Positions 24,111-33,672 of a DNA stretch of 64,000 bases are shown piece after piece. The notes under the pieces were generated by a model. That model saw nothing but the letters and a program-made list of their open reading frames with translations, was not told the DNA's origin and did no database searches. Within the stretch, counting starts at the first letter, position 1. Every line of letters begins with the position of its first letter. The stretch is from Rummeliibacillus sp. POC4 (GTDB taxonomy: Bacteria; Bacillota; Bacilli; Bacillales_A; Planococcaceae), in the NCBI RefSeq assembly GCF_003576525.1, contig NZ_QWUA01000005.1:1-64000 (forward strand), read 5' to 3'. Both the position numbers and the translations under genes were made by a program.

Positions 24111-25256
24111 ATGAACCGTCGCTTATTACCAGCAATGGTTGTAACAGCTATGCTAGCGGGCTGTAGTTTACCTTCTTTATCAAAAGATTCAACAGTCGTA
24201 CAAACAAACCAATCCAAAAATAAAGAAGAAACAACAATTATTCCTAGTATGCAAATTGATGACCAATATTATCGTACACTTTTACCATATAAAGAAAGTG
24301 CAAGTAGAGGTTTGATTGTTTCAAACATTAATACAAAATATGATGTAAAAGAGGCCGAAAGCGGTCTATTACGTTTATCTCAACAAGCTTTTGATCCATC
24401 CAAATATTACTTCCAAGAAGGACAATATTTAGATAAGGATACAGTCACTTCGTGGTTATCGAGAAGTAACCAAGATCCTGCTGGGCTAAACCCAAGAACA
24501 ACAAAAAATATGACACCAACAGAACGTGCAAAGAATGCACCAATCTATTTGGCTCATATCGTCGAACAAAATTATTTACAAGAAACAGGTAAAAACAAAG
24601 TCAAACTAGCAGGTATTTCAATCGGACTAGCTTTGAATTCTGTTTACTATTACCAAAAAGAACAGTACGGTGCCACTTATGAGGAAGATATTCCGCAATC
24701 TAAATTAGAAACTGAAGGTAAGAAAATAGCTAAACAAGTCGTGAAACGATTACGTCAAATCGATGGATTAGCTGAAGTACCGATTACAATTGGATTATTT
24801 AAACAACTAAGTCGTTCATCCATTGTACCAGGTACATACTTTGCTTATACTGACGTTGATCAGGGTAGTGCGACGATAAAAGATTGGAAAAATATAAATG
24901 AAAAATACGTACTTTTCCCAACAAGTGATACGAACAATCAATACCGTGATATAAACGAAAACTTCACTAATTTTAAACACGATATTGATAAGTATTTTTC
25001 TAATTATACTAATATCGTAGGAACAGGATTCTATCAAAATAATAAGATTCAAAAACTAAAAATCGAAATTCCTATTAAGTTTTATGGTACTTCTGAAATT
25101 ATCGGTTTCACACAATATATGTCTGGTGAAGTAATGGATCAATTCCCTAAAGGTCTTCAAATAGAAGTAAACGTTACATCAGTGAATGGCCCAGAAGCAT
25201 TAGTTGTAAAAGAAGCAAATTCAAATGAACCATATGTCCATATTTATAATAAATAG
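24111..25256 (+). CDS. camS: CamS family sex-pheromone-like lipoprotein
   Basis: A 381-residue secreted lipoprotein. The N-terminus has two Arg, a short hydrophobic stretch and the lipobox LAGC with Cys18, followed by a Lys/Asn/Ser-rich linker. The body matches the CamS/YerH family. In enterococci and staphylococci the cleaved signal peptides of such proteins serve as mating pheromones; in Bacillales the role is unknown. Fourth gene of the pcrB-pcrA-ligA operon, 16 bases after ligA, ended by a strong terminator. Confidence 0.9.
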   Translation: MNRRLLPAMVVTAMLAGCSLPSLSKDSTVVQTNQSKNKEETTIIPSMQIDDQYYRTLLPYKESASRGLIVSNINTKYDVKEAESGLLRLSQQAFDPSKYYFQEGQYLDKDTVTSWLSRSNQDPAGLNPRTTKNMTPTERAKNAPIYLAHIVEQNYLQETGKNKVKLAGISIGLALNSVYYYQKEQYGATYEEDIPQSKLETEGKKIAKQVVKRLRQIDGLAEVPITIGLFKQLSRSSIVPGTYFAYTDVDQGSATIKDWKNINEKYVLFPTSDTNNQYRDINENFTNFKHDIDKYFSNYTNIVGTGFYQNNKIQKLKIEIPIKFYGTSEIIGFTQYMSGEVMDQFPKGLQIEVNVTSVNGPEALVVKEANSNEPYVHIYNK

Positions 25257-25260
25257 ATAA

Positions 25261-25306
25261 AAAAGTTGGCTACCAAAGAATTATGATTGGTGGTCAACTT
25301 TTTATT
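25261..25306 (+). terminator. Terminator after camS
   Basis: AAAAGTTGGCTACCAA pairs with TTGGTGGTCAACTTTT with small mismatches; T-rich sequence follows. Confidence 0.88.
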
Positions 25307-25541
25307 TTTAATATGTGGCAGGAACTTGTTTATGTCGATAAATTGTATTTTTTTTAAAGTGCCAATTTTCTTATTAAAATTTAGATATAATGGAAATTAG
25401 GCAACATTTTCAATGTGAAGTATACCAAACCCTTTGGTTTCAAGTGTTCAAACGCGCTTTAGTTAGTAACAGTATCTTGCGCATTTCTTTAGAACAATGA
25501 TATTATTATCGGTATGGTTATTGATTTCGGAGGTGTGAAAA

Positions 25542-25835
25542 ATGGCAAAACTTTCAAAAGAAGAAGTTAAGCACGTAGCAAATCTTGCTCGTCTTGCAAT
25601 TACAGAAGAAGAAGCTGAAAAATTTGCAGCTCAACTAGGTGCAATTACTGACTTCGCTGAACAATTAAACGAACTAGATACAACAAACGTAGAACCTACA
25701 ACTCACGTATTACCATTAGTAAATGTCTTACGCGAAGATGTAGCAGTTAAAGGTTTAGATCGCGAAGTTATGATGAAAAACGTCAAAGAACAACAAGATG
25801 GCTTAGTCAAAGTACCACCAATCATTACAGAATAA
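25542..25835 (+). CDS. gatC: Asp-tRNA(Asn)/Glu-tRNA(Gln) amidotransferase subunit C
   Basis: A 97-residue small subunit that wraps around GatA and stabilises the complex. It begins with [21 protein letters not shown] and contains [15 protein letters not shown], both typical of GatC. ATG follows GGAGGTGTG. The 236-base gap upstream has a TATAAT at 25386-25391 without a good -35. First gene of gatCAB. Confidence 0.95.
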   Translation: MAKLSKEEVKHVANLARLAITEEEAEKFAAQLGAITDFAEQLNELDTTNVEPTTHVLPLVNVLREDVAVKGLDREVMMKNVKEQQDGLVKVPPIITE

Positions 25836-25853
25836 TAGTAAGGAGGGACAACC

Positions 25854-27314
25854 ATGTCACTATTCAAAAAATCAGCGGCAGAATTACAAGAGCTACTACA
25901 TAGCAAAGAAATTACAATCGCTGACTTAACTCAAGAAGCTTACAATCGCATTGATGCAGTTGATGACGAAGTAGGTGCATTTTTAGCATTAAACAAAGAA
26001 AACGCTTTAGCACAAGCAAAAGAAATGGAAGAAGTACCTTTTGAAAATCGTGGTCCACTTTATGGTTTACCAATTGGGGTCAAAGATAATATCGTAACAG
26101 AAGGCTTAGAAACAACATGTGCTTCTAAAATTCTAGAAGGCTTCAATCCAATTTACAATGCAACAGTTGTAGAAAAACTAAAAGAAGCTGGTATGGTTAC
26201 AATCGGTAAATTGAACATGGATGAATTTGCAATGGGTTCAGCAAATGAAAACTCTGCGATTAAACCTGTTCACAATCCTTGGAACTTTGCCCATGTACCT
26301 GGTGGCTCTTCAGGTGGTTCAGCAGCAGCAGTATCAGCAGGAGAAGTACCATTCTCATTAGGTTCAGATACAGGTGGTTCGATCCGTCAACCAGCTGCAT
26401 ATTGCGGCGTAGTTGGGATGAAACCAACATATGGTCGTGTATCTCGTTATGGTTTAGTTGCATTTGCATCATCTCTAGACCAAATTGGACCAATCACTCG
26501 TAACGTACGCGATAACGCTTTAATCCTTGAAGCAATTGCAGGCGTTGATGAACACGATTCAACTTCAGCAAACGTAGAAGTACCTCACTATGTAGACCAA
26601 TTAACTGGCGACATTAAAGGTTTAAAAGTTGCTGTACCAAAAGAATATTTAGCAGAAGGTGTAAATGAAGGCGTTCGTTCTGTAATCCTAGCTTCTATCG
26701 AAAAACTAAAAGAACTAGGTGCAACAGTTGATGAAGTATCTCTTCCTCACTCTAAATATGCTCTAGCTGCTTACTATATCTTATCTTCATCTGAAGCATC
26801 ATCTAACCTATCTCGTTTCGATGGTATCCGTTATGGTTATCGTGCAGAAGCAGCTAACTTAGATGAACTTTATACAAAAACACGTGCGGAAGGTTTTGGC
26901 GATGAAGTAAAACGTCGTATCATGCTAGGTACTTATTCATTATCTGCAGGTACTTACGATGCTTACTACAAAAAAGCACAACAAGTTCGTACATTGATCA
27001 AACAAGACTTTGATAAAGTCTTTGAAGAATATGATGTCATCGTTGGACCAACAACTCCAACTACTGCATTTAAACTTGGTGAAAACATTGATGATCCGAT
27101 GACGGTTTATGCAAATGATATCTTAACTGTTCCTATCAACCTTGCTGGTGTTCCGGCTATTTCAATTCCATGTGGTTTTGATAATGGTCTACCAGTTGGT
27201 TTACAAATCATTGGTAAATACTTCGAGGAAGGCACAGTATACCGTGTAGCAGATGCATTTGAACGTGCTACAGACTTCCACGAAAAAACACCTCAAACTT
27301 GGGAGGTAAAATAA
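25854..27314 (+). CDS. gatA: Amidotransferase subunit A (glutaminase/amidase)
   Basis: Releases ammonia from glutamine for GatB. This amidase-signature enzyme of 486 residues has the Ser-cisSer-Lys triad region: Lys in [10 protein letters not shown] near residue 79, and the Gly/Ser-rich signature [16 protein letters not shown] followed by [16 protein letters not shown] follows AAGGAGGGA, 18 bases after gatC. Confidence 0.97.
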   Translation: MSLFKKSAAELQELLHSKEITIADLTQEAYNRIDAVDDEVGAFLALNKENALAQAKEMEEVPFENRGPLYGLPIGVKDNIVTEGLETTCASKILEGFNPIYNATVVEKLKEAGMVTIGKLNMDEFAMGSANENSAIKPVHNPWNFAHVPGGSSGGSAAAVSAGEVPFSLGSDTGGSIRQPAAYCGVVGMKPTYGRVSRYGLVAFASSLDQIGPITRNVRDNALILEAIAGVDEHDSTSANVEVPHYVDQLTGDIKGLKVAVPKEYLAEGVNEGVRSVILASIEKLKELGATVDEVSLPHSKYALAAYYILSSSEASSNLSRFDGIRYGYRAEAANLDELYTKTRAEGFGDEVKRRIMLGTYSLSAGTYDAYYKKAQQVRTLIKQDFDKVFEEYDVIVGPTTPTTAFKLGENIDDPMTVYANDILTVPINLAGVPAISIPCGFDNGLPVGLQIIGKYFEEGTVYRVADAFERATDFHEKTPQTWEVK

Positions 27315-27315
27315 T

Positions 27316-28743
27316 ATGAACTACGAAACAGTCATTGGTTTAGAAGTACACGTTGAGTTGAAAACAAAATCTAAAATTTTCTCTCCATCTCCAAACCAAT
27401 TTGGTTCAGAACCAAATACAAACACTTCTGTTATTGACCTTGGTTACCCTGGGGTTCTTCCTGTAGTAAACAAAGAAGTAGTCAACTATGGTATGCGTGC
27501 AGCATTAGCGCTAAATATGCACATCAACCAACATACTAAATTTGACCGTAAAAACTATTTCTATCCTGATAATCCGAAAGCATATCAAATTTCACAATTT
27601 GATAAACCAATTGGAGAAAATGGTTGGATTGAAATCGAAGTTAACGGTGAAAAGAAACGTATCGGTATTACTCGTATCCATATGGAAGAAGATGCAGGTA
27701 AACTATTCCATGGTAAAAACTCTTCATTAGTCGATTACAACCGTCAAGGTACGCCTTTAGTTGAAATCGTATCAGAACCAGATATGCGTACTCCTGAAGA
27801 AGCATATGCATACCTTGAAAAACTAAAAGCAATTATTCAATATACAGGCGTTTCAGACGTACGTATGGAAGAAGGATCATTACGTTGTGATGCCAACATT
27901 TCTATTCGTCCTTATGGTCAAAAAGAATTTGGTGTTAAAACAGAACTTAAAAACTTAAACTCTTTCAGTTTTGTACGTAAAGGTCTTGAATATGAAGAAC
28001 AACGTCAAGCAGCTGTATTAAATGCTGGTGGCGAAATTAAACAAGAAACTCGTCGTTTCGATGAAAAAACAGGTAAAACAATCCTAATGCGTGTTAAAGA
28101 AGGAACAGATGATTATCGTTACTTCCCAGAACCAGACTTAGTTGATATTGTTATCGATGATGAATGGTTAGAACGCGAAAAAGCGCTTATTCCAGAACTT
28201 CCTGATGCTCGTAAAGAACGTTATGTAGCAGAGTTCGGTCTACCAGCTTATGATGCTCATGTATTAACACTTTCAAAAGAAACTGCTGATTTCTTCGAAG
28301 CAACTGTAGCAACAGGTGCAGATGCAAAACTATCATCTAACTGGTTAATGGGTGAAGTTTCAGCTTACTTAAATGCTGAACAAAAAGAGCTTTCAGAAAC
28401 AGCACTTACTCCTGAAGGTCTTGGCGGTATGATTAAATTGATCTCTGCTGGCACAATTTCTTCTAAGATTGCGAAAAAAGTATTTAAAGAACTTGTGACA
28501 AACGGTGGAGATGCTGAAAAAATCGTTAAAGAAAAAGGTCTTGTTCAAATCTCTGACGAAGGTGCACTTCTTAAAATGGTTACAGAAGTACTTGATAACA
28601 ACGCTCAATCAATCGAAGACTTCAAAAATGGTAAAGACCGTGCAATTGGCTTCCTAGTTGGTCAAATTATGAAAGCAACTCGTGGACAAGCTAACCCACA
28701 AATGGTCAACAAACTTCTTTTAGAAGAAATTCAAAAAAGATAA
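27316..28743 (+). CDS. gatB: Amidotransferase subunit B
   Basis: Activates mischarged Glu-tRNA(Gln) or Asp-tRNA(Asn) with ATP and aminates it. It has 475 residues. The N-terminal catalytic cradle begins [17 protein letters not shown], with [14 protein letters not shown] and the metal/ATP part MEEDAGK. The C-terminal helical and YqeY-like tail binds tRNA. GGGAGG lies inside the last codons of gatA; the genes are one base apart. Confidence 0.97.
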   Translation: MNYETVIGLEVHVELKTKSKIFSPSPNQFGSEPNTNTSVIDLGYPGVLPVVNKEVVNYGMRAALALNMHINQHTKFDRKNYFYPDNPKAYQISQFDKPIGENGWIEIEVNGEKKRIGITRIHMEEDAGKLFHGKNSSLVDYNRQGTPLVEIVSEPDMRTPEEAYAYLEKLKAIIQYTGVSDVRMEEGSLRCDANISIRPYGQKEFGVKTELKNLNSFSFVRKGLEYEEQRQAAVLNAGGEIKQETRRFDEKTGKTILMRVKEGTDDYRYFPEPDLVDIVIDDEWLEREKALIPELPDARKERYVAEFGLPAYDAHVLTLSKETADFFEATVATGADAKLSSNWLMGEVSAYLNAEQKELSETALTPEGLGGMIKLISAGTISSKIAKKVFKELVTNGGDAEKIVKEKGLVQISDEGALLKMVTEVLDNNAQSIEDFKNGKDRAIGFLVGQIMKATRGQANPQMVNKLLLEEIQKR

Positions 28744-28753
28744 TTTAAAATAA

Positions 28754-28800
28754 CAAAAAATAGAGCCGACAAATTTTAGAATTTGTTGACTCTATTTTTT
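28754..28800. terminator. Bidirectional terminator between gatB and the MFS gene
   Basis: AAAAAATAGAGCCGACAAATT pairs with AATTTGTTGACTCTATTTTTT with few mismatches. A-run and T-run flank both sides, so it can serve both convergent genes. Confidence 0.88.
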
Positions 28801-28821
28801 AATGTTAATAAGTGTATTTCA

Positions 28822-29973
28822 TTATGATATAGAAGTCTTTTTACTATGTTGGATTAGTAATATGAATCCGAATATTCCAGAGAAAAAGGAAATAGCAGAG
28901 ATGGTGTAATAGAAAACATGTCCACCAAAAACATTGTAAAGAAATCCTCCAACTGATGAAGAAATAATTCCCGAAATTCCAAAGAACAATAATGCTAAAA
29001 CAGTTTGTCCGGTTGCTCGCCATTCACGAGGGACAATTTGATACAAATACTGAATTGCAGCTGTGTAATAGATTGGAAATGTCAGCATTTGTAGAGTTTG
29101 AATAATTGCTAGCAACACGGGGCTATCAACTAAACCTGATAAGAAAAAGCGAAGTGCATAGCAAAAGATTGCAATTGTGATAATGAGTAATTCTTTTCCT
29201 TGACGCAACCATAAATAGCTTAAGGCAAAGACGACAATCTCAGAAGCCGCAGAGATAAAAAATGCAATCCCAACAAGAGAAGTATCGCCACCTAATGCAT
29301 CAATATGAATTCCTAGAAAAGTATCATTCATACGTGCTGGGATAGAACTAGTAAAAATCAATAGTAAAAACAATATCATTTCTTTATTGGTTAAGAGTTT
29401 CTTCAAGCCGTCAATTGTTACTGGAGTTGAGGAGGTTGGGGCATCAGGAAGCTTCCACATGATGATGAAGCAAATGATACCTAAAATCACAAATAGTATT
29501 GAAATACTATTCATACCAAACCATTTCATCACATAGCCTACAACTAACGATAAGACTGCATAACCGAGTGCTCCATATGTACGTACAGATCCGTAACTAG
29601 TTCCAGCTGCTTCTGTCATTGTATAATTTAAGCTTTCCGTCAACGGATCTAGTGGCATTAAGAAAAAGTAAACGAGCATGGCAATAATAACTAGTCCCCA
29701 AAAGCTGCTCATATTGAATAAGATAAAGCCACTTATAGCAGTAGTGAAGATTAAAAAAAGCATAACCTTTCTCAATGTTTTCGTTTTATCACTTATCATT
29801 CCCCATAAAGGTTGAGCAATGATTGTAACAAAACCACCTGCACCTATAATAAGCCCCACATCGCTCGTTGACAGACCCTGTCCTTTTAAAAATACAGGTA
29901 AAAAGGGAATGAATAGAGCTAATAAGCCAAAAAACAAAAAGTTATGACCCTTTAAAAGAATTTGTACATTCAA
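28822..29973 (-). CDS. MFS transporter (MFS_1_like / LacY-type)
   Basis: An integral membrane transporter with 12 predicted helices and 383 residues. The start is a TTG at 29973 with AAAGGATGG six bases upstream; a longer in-frame start at 30051 would add a polar, non-conserved 26 residues without a site. The first helix, the loop GLIIGAGGFVTIIAQPLWGMISDKTKTLRK with the MFS A-motif, and the overall pattern fit the 3-phenylpropionate/nucleoside permease-like branch. The substrate is unknown. It stands alone, convergent to gatCAB. Confidence 0.85.
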   Translation of the reverse strand: MNVQILLKGHNFLFFGLLALFIPFLPVFLKGQGLSTSDVGLIIGAGGFVTIIAQPLWGMISDKTKTLRKVMLFLIFTTAISGFILFNMSSFWGLVIIAMLVYFFLMPLDPLTESLNYTMTEAAGTSYGSVRTYGALGYAVLSLVVGYVMKWFGMNSISILFVILGIICFIIMWKLPDAPTSSTPVTIDGLKKLLTNKEMILFLLLIFTSSIPARMNDTFLGIHIDALGGDTSLVGIAFFISAASEIVVFALSYLWLRQGKELLIITIAIFCYALRFFLSGLVDSPVLLAIIQTLQMLTFPIYYTAAIQYLYQIVPREWRATGQTVLALLFFGISGIISSSVGGFLYNVFGGHVFYYTISAISFFSGIFGFILLIQHSKKTSIS

Positions 29974-30115
29974 TGAATTCCATCCTTTCTTTATCCAATG
30001 AATAATATTACAGAATTTATGAATAATAGACAAATGAACGAATTTTCTCACTCTAACATTGTTTTTTTGCGAAAAAAATTGGAACCGATTACACTATTAG
30101 CAGGAGGGATAGAAT

Positions 30116-30676
30116 ATGAAAACAGAACAACAATATTTTAGTGAAGGTATGCCAATTGAAGATTATATGGAACAAATGACAGTACACAAAGATGATTGTT
30201 TTAATGTTTATAATAGTTTTGAATTTCCTCAAGATGAAGATTTTATTTCGTTATTAAGTGAAAGAAACCCCCATATTTTAGTTGTTACGGAAGATTGGTG
30301 TGGCGATGCGATGATGAATAATGCAATTCTTCGCCGTATTGCAGAAGTAGCGAATATAGATGTCAGAGTAGTATTCCGGGATCAGAATTTAGAACTGATG
30401 GATCGGTATTTGACAAATGGCGGTCGCTCAATTCCAATTTATCTGTTTTTAAATGATCAAGAAAAGGTAATTGGTAAATGGGGACCACGTGCACCACAAC
30501 TTCAAGAATATGTGTTGAAGGAAAAAAGTAAATTGCCAGCACAAGATGATCCAACATTTGCAAAGAAGCAAAAGGACTTATTCTCAAAGATTACAAAGGA
30601 AAATGCGACAAATGACCAATTCTGGGGTTGGGTTTATGAAGATATTAGTCGAGCACTCATATTAGCACTTGCGTAA
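30116..30676 (+). CDS. Thioredoxin-fold protein with WCGD active-site variant
   Basis: A 186-residue cytoplasmic protein. A thioredoxin-like fold begins near residue 55 with ILVVTEDWCGDAMMNN. The second Cys of the usual WCxxC is replaced, leaving one Cys followed by Gly-Asp. A cis-Pro is present in GGRSIPIYLF. Such thioredoxin_9-type proteins are common in Bacillales and have no established function; a simple disulfide reductase role is unlikely. ATG follows GCAGGAGGG. Confidence 0.82.
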   Translation: MKTEQQYFSEGMPIEDYMEQMTVHKDDCFNVYNSFEFPQDEDFISLLSERNPHILVVTEDWCGDAMMNNAILRRIAEVANIDVRVVFRDQNLELMDRYLTNGGRSIPIYLFLNDQEKVIGKWGPRAPQLQEYVLKEKSKLPAQDDPTFAKKQKDLFSKITKENATNDQFWGWVYEDISRALILALA

Positions 30677-30748
30677 TGGAAAGATTTGCAGAACATGTCT
30701 ATTTCGGTATAAAATATATAAAGGTTCATAAATTGAACGAATTCTTTT

Positions 30749-30797
30749 AAGTGGCTGCCTCTGTAATAATGAAACGAGACAGCTTGTTTTCTTCTTG
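30749..30797 (+). terminator. Possible terminator
   Basis: GTGGCTGCCTC pairs imperfectly with GAGACAGC and is followed by a T-rich stretch (TTGTTTTCTTCTTGTTTT). It lies downstream of the thioredoxin-like gene. Confidence 0.4.
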
Positions 30798-30922
30798 TTT
30801 TAATTTAGGATGTTAGATAAAAGGAAAGTATCTAATAAAAGCAAAACACTCCGAAACTATTACCTGAGGAATTCGTTATCATATATTAGATATTAGAATA
30901 ACTAAAGTAGGAAGGTAAAAAA

Positions 30923-31840
30923 ATGAAGCGAGCACGTATCATTTATAACCCTACTTCAGGACGTGAGATTTTTAAAAAGCACTTGCCTGAAGTATTAGCT
31001 AAGCTAGAAGTTGCAGGTTACGAAACATCTTGTCATGCGACAACATGTGCGGGAGATGCAACTACTGCTGCCAAAGAAGCAGTTAAAAGAGAATTTGACA
31101 TTATCATTGCTGTTGGTGGAGACGGTACTTTAAATGAGGTCGTTGCGGGAGTTAGTGAGTTTGAACGTCGACCAAAGATTGGTTTAATTCCTATGGGAAC
31201 TACAAATGACTTTGCACGTGCAGTGCATATTCCTCGTGATATTGATCGTGCAGTTGATATTATCATTGCTGGAGATAGCATCCCTGTCGACGTTGGTCGA
31301 GTAAATGATCGTTATTTTATCAACATTGCAGGTGGAGGAAGAATCACCGAGCTAACATACGAAGTGCCTAGTAAGCTGAAAACAGTTTTAGGCCAGTTAG
31401 CGTATTATTTAAAAGGCATTGAAATGTTACCGTCTATTAAAGCAACTAAAATGCGTATTGAGTATGATGGAGAAGTCTTTGATGATGAAGCTATGATGTT
31501 TCTGATTGCCTTGACGAATTCCGTTGGAGGGTTTGAAAAACTTGCTCCAGATGCAAGTTTAAATGATGGGCTATTCTCCATCTTTATCTTAAAAAAATGC
31601 AATATCGCTGATTTTGTAAAAATTGTATCCCTTGCAATTCGAGGCGAGCATATGAAAGATTCCCATTTAATTTATGCTAAAGCTAGTCAGATAAAAGTCA
31701 CATCAGATGAAAAAGTACAATTGAACTTGGATGGTGAATATGGTGGCAATGTGCCAGCTGAGTTTAAAAACTTAAAACGCCATATTGAGTTGTTTGTGCC
31801 AATAAATGATATACGCGAAATTGATCGTATACAAGCTTAA
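30923..31840 (+). CDS. dagK: Diacylglycerol kinase (DagK/YegS family)
   Basis: A soluble lipid kinase of 305 residues that recycles diacylglycerol to phosphatidate. IYNPTSGRE at the N-terminus, VAVGGDGTLNEVV with the ATP-binding GGDGT, and IPMGTTNDFARA follow the family order. The C-terminal part has GGFEKLAPDASLNDGLF with the metal/structural acids. ATG follows GTAGGAAGG. In Bacillus dagK usually precedes rlmCD; here the cytochrome bd genes lie between them. Confidence 0.93.
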   Translation: MKRARIIYNPTSGREIFKKHLPEVLAKLEVAGYETSCHATTCAGDATTAAKEAVKREFDIIIAVGGDGTLNEVVAGVSEFERRPKIGLIPMGTTNDFARAVHIPRDIDRAVDIIIAGDSIPVDVGRVNDRYFINIAGGGRITELTYEVPSKLKTVLGQLAYYLKGIEMLPSIKATKMRIEYDGEVFDDEAMMFLIALTNSVGGFEKLAPDASLNDGLFSIFILKKCNIADFVKIVSLAIRGEHMKDSHLIYAKASQIKVTSDEKVQLNLDGEYGGNVPAEFKNLKRHIELFVPINDIREIDRIQA

Positions 31841-31858
31841 AAGATGAATGATAAAAAG

Positions 31859-31904
31859 AAAAGGCTAGAAAGTGTTTACGTTAATACTTTCTAGTCTTTT
31901 TTTG
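31859..31904 (+). terminator. Terminator after dagK
   Basis: AAAAGGCTAGAAAGT pairs with ACTTTCTAGTCTTTT and a T-run follows. Confidence 0.9.
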
Positions 31905-32201
31905 TGTTTAAATACGATACTTGTGATTGCATTAATTTTTTATGAAGTATTTTTTTATACCATCATAGATGAAATGATTATGTATTTAACGATTATATGC
32001 ATTATCTATCAAAGCATTGCACATATTACTACTATGTGTAATTTTGCTACGGCATTCTATATAAAAATAAGTAAGAATACTACCACGTTAAGGTTATTTT
32101 TTGTTTAAACATTTGAAGTGATATTTAGTCATGGAACAAAAAGGTAGGTTTTTATTTTTTCGGGGTAGGAGATGAACTGACTATGTACTATGTGAATTAA
32201 C
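31905..32201 (+). other. AT-rich intergenic region before the cytochrome bd operon
   Basis: No convincing gene. A reading frame over 31872-32108 overlaps the dagK terminator and has no ribosome binding site. TATGTGAATTAACA (about 32189) weakly resembles half of a Rex operator, but a full palindrome is absent. Confidence 0.4.
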
Positions 32202-32216
32202 AAAGGAGAGAATGGT

Positions 32217-32312
32217 GTGTATAAAAAGCAAGAAAGAGTGTTGATTTGGACTAGTTTTATAGTTGCAATCATCATGTTGATATCCATTTTAGGAAGAGTT
32301 ATTGGACATTAA
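32217..32312 (+). CDS. Small single-span membrane peptide upstream of cydA
   Basis: A 31-residue reading frame from GTG at 32217, with AAAGGAG eight bases upstream. It ends directly at the AAGGAGG of cydA. The N-terminus is basic (YKKQER), followed by one hydrophobic helix (VLIWTSFIVAIIMLISILG) and RVIGH. It is not recognised as a named subunit. Good translation signals and position as first gene of the cyd operon suggest a small accessory membrane protein of the oxidase. Confidence 0.6.
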   Translation: MYKKQERVLIWTSFIVAIIMLISILGRVIGH

Positions 32313-32325
32313 GGAGGTTTGAAAA

Positions 32326-33672
32326 ATGGTTAATGATAATGCGGTATTTTTTAGCCGACTATTAACAGAATTGACGCTAACATTTCATATTATTTACGCA
32401 ACCATTGGTGTTGGTGTTCCGCTTATGATAATGATTGCTCAATGGATCGGTATAAAAAAGAATGATGAGCATTATATTTTACTCGCTAGACGAATAGCTA
32501 GAGGATTTGTAATCACTGTAGCAGTTGGCGTAGTAACTGGTACAGCAATTGGTTTGCAACTTTCCCTTCTATGGCCAAACTTTATGCAGCTTGCGGGTAA
32601 TGTTATTGCATTGCCGCTGTTTATGGAAACATTTGCATTCTTTTTTGAAGCTATCTTTTTAGGGATTTACTTATATACATGGGATCGCTTTGAAAACCAA
32701 AAGAAACATTTTTTATTGTTAATCCCTGTTGCGGTCGGTGCTTCCATGTCTGCTGTTTTTATCACAATGGTGAATGCGTTTATGAATGCGCCACGAGGAT
32801 TTGAAGTAGTTGATGGACAGATCGTCAATATTCAACCGATTGTTGCAATGTTTAACCCAGCAATGCCTACAAAGGTTGGGCATGTTTTATTAACGGCTTA
32901 TATGACATCGGCATTTGTACTAGCTGCCATTGCTGCTTTTAGAATGTTAAAAGGCTCTAAACATATATATTATAAAAAGTCATTGTACTTATTTATGAAA
33001 CTTGGGTTAGTATTTTCAATCGGTACAGCAGTTGTTGGTGATTTTTCTGCAAAGTATTTAGTAGCGTATCAACCAGAGAAATTAGCGGCTGCAGAGTGGC
33101 ATTTTGAAACGGAAAAGGGCGCATCCCTTTTAGTTTTCGGTATTCGAGATGGTGAAGATGTTAAATATGCGATTCGCATTCCATATGCATTGAGCCTTTT
33201 AGCGCATAATAATCCGTTTGCAGAAGTAACTGGATTAAACGAATTCCCTGAGGATGAAACCCCACCACTATATATTCATTTCTTATTTGATTTAATGGTC
33301 ACAATTGGCTTTTTTATGGTTGGTGTGTCAGCTATTTATGTTATTGGAAAGTTGCGAAGATGGCGATTTATACACAGCAAGTGGTTCAGGTGGGTGATTG
33401 TTGCTGGTGGACCATTATCCATGATTGCGATAGAAGCAGGCTGGTGGTTAGCTGAAGTTGGACGTCAGCCATGGATTTTAGTTCGCTATATGAAGGTAGC
33501 AGAGGCAGCAACATCAAGTCAGCACGTAGATTTAATGTTACTTCTATTCTGTTTGATTTACTTAATACTAGGAATCGGTAGTGTTGTAGTACTTCGGCGA
33601 ATGTTTAAAAGAAATCCAATTGAACGAGAAATCGCTGATCGTCATGCTGAAAAGGGCGGTGGTATTTCATGA
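32326..33672 (+). CDS. cydA: Cytochrome bd-type quinol oxidase subunit I
   Basis: The haem-bearing subunit of the high-affinity terminal oxidase in the cell membrane; 448 residues, the short-Q-loop length seen in Geobacillus and B. subtilis YthA. His21 in LTFHIIYATIGVGVPL matches the haem ligand of the first helix. GRQPWILVRYMKV near the C-terminus is the conserved GRQPW segment, and MIAIEAGWWLAEV holds further conserved acids. ATG follows AAGGAGGTTTG. It overlaps cydB by four bases. Confidence 0.93.
   Translation: MVNDNAVFFSRLLTELTLTFHIIYATIGVGVPLMIMIAQWIGIKKNDEHYILLARRIARGFVITVAVGVVTGTAIGLQLSLLWPNFMQLAGNVIALPLFMETFAFFFEAIFLGIYLYTWDRFENQKKHFLLLIPVAVGASMSAVFITMVNAFMNAPRGFEVVDGQIVNIQPIVAMFNPAMPTKVGHVLLTAYMTSAFVLAAIAAFRMLKGSKHIYYKKSLYLFMKLGLVFSIGTAVVGDFSAKYLVAYQPEKLAAAEWHFETEKGASLLVFGIRDGEDVKYAIRIPYALSLLAHNNPFAEVTGLNEFPEDETPPLYIHFLFDLMVTIGFFMVGVSAIYVIGKLRRWRFIHSKWFRWVIVAGGPLSMIAIEAGWWLAEVGRQPWILVRYMKVAEAATSSQHVDLMLLLFCLIYLILGIGSVVVLRRMFKRNPIEREIADRHAEKGGGIS

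Noticed and set aside
31872-32108. 78-codon hydrophobic open frame after dagK
   Set aside because: It starts inside the dagK terminator hairpin, has no ribosome binding site and no recognisable sequence.
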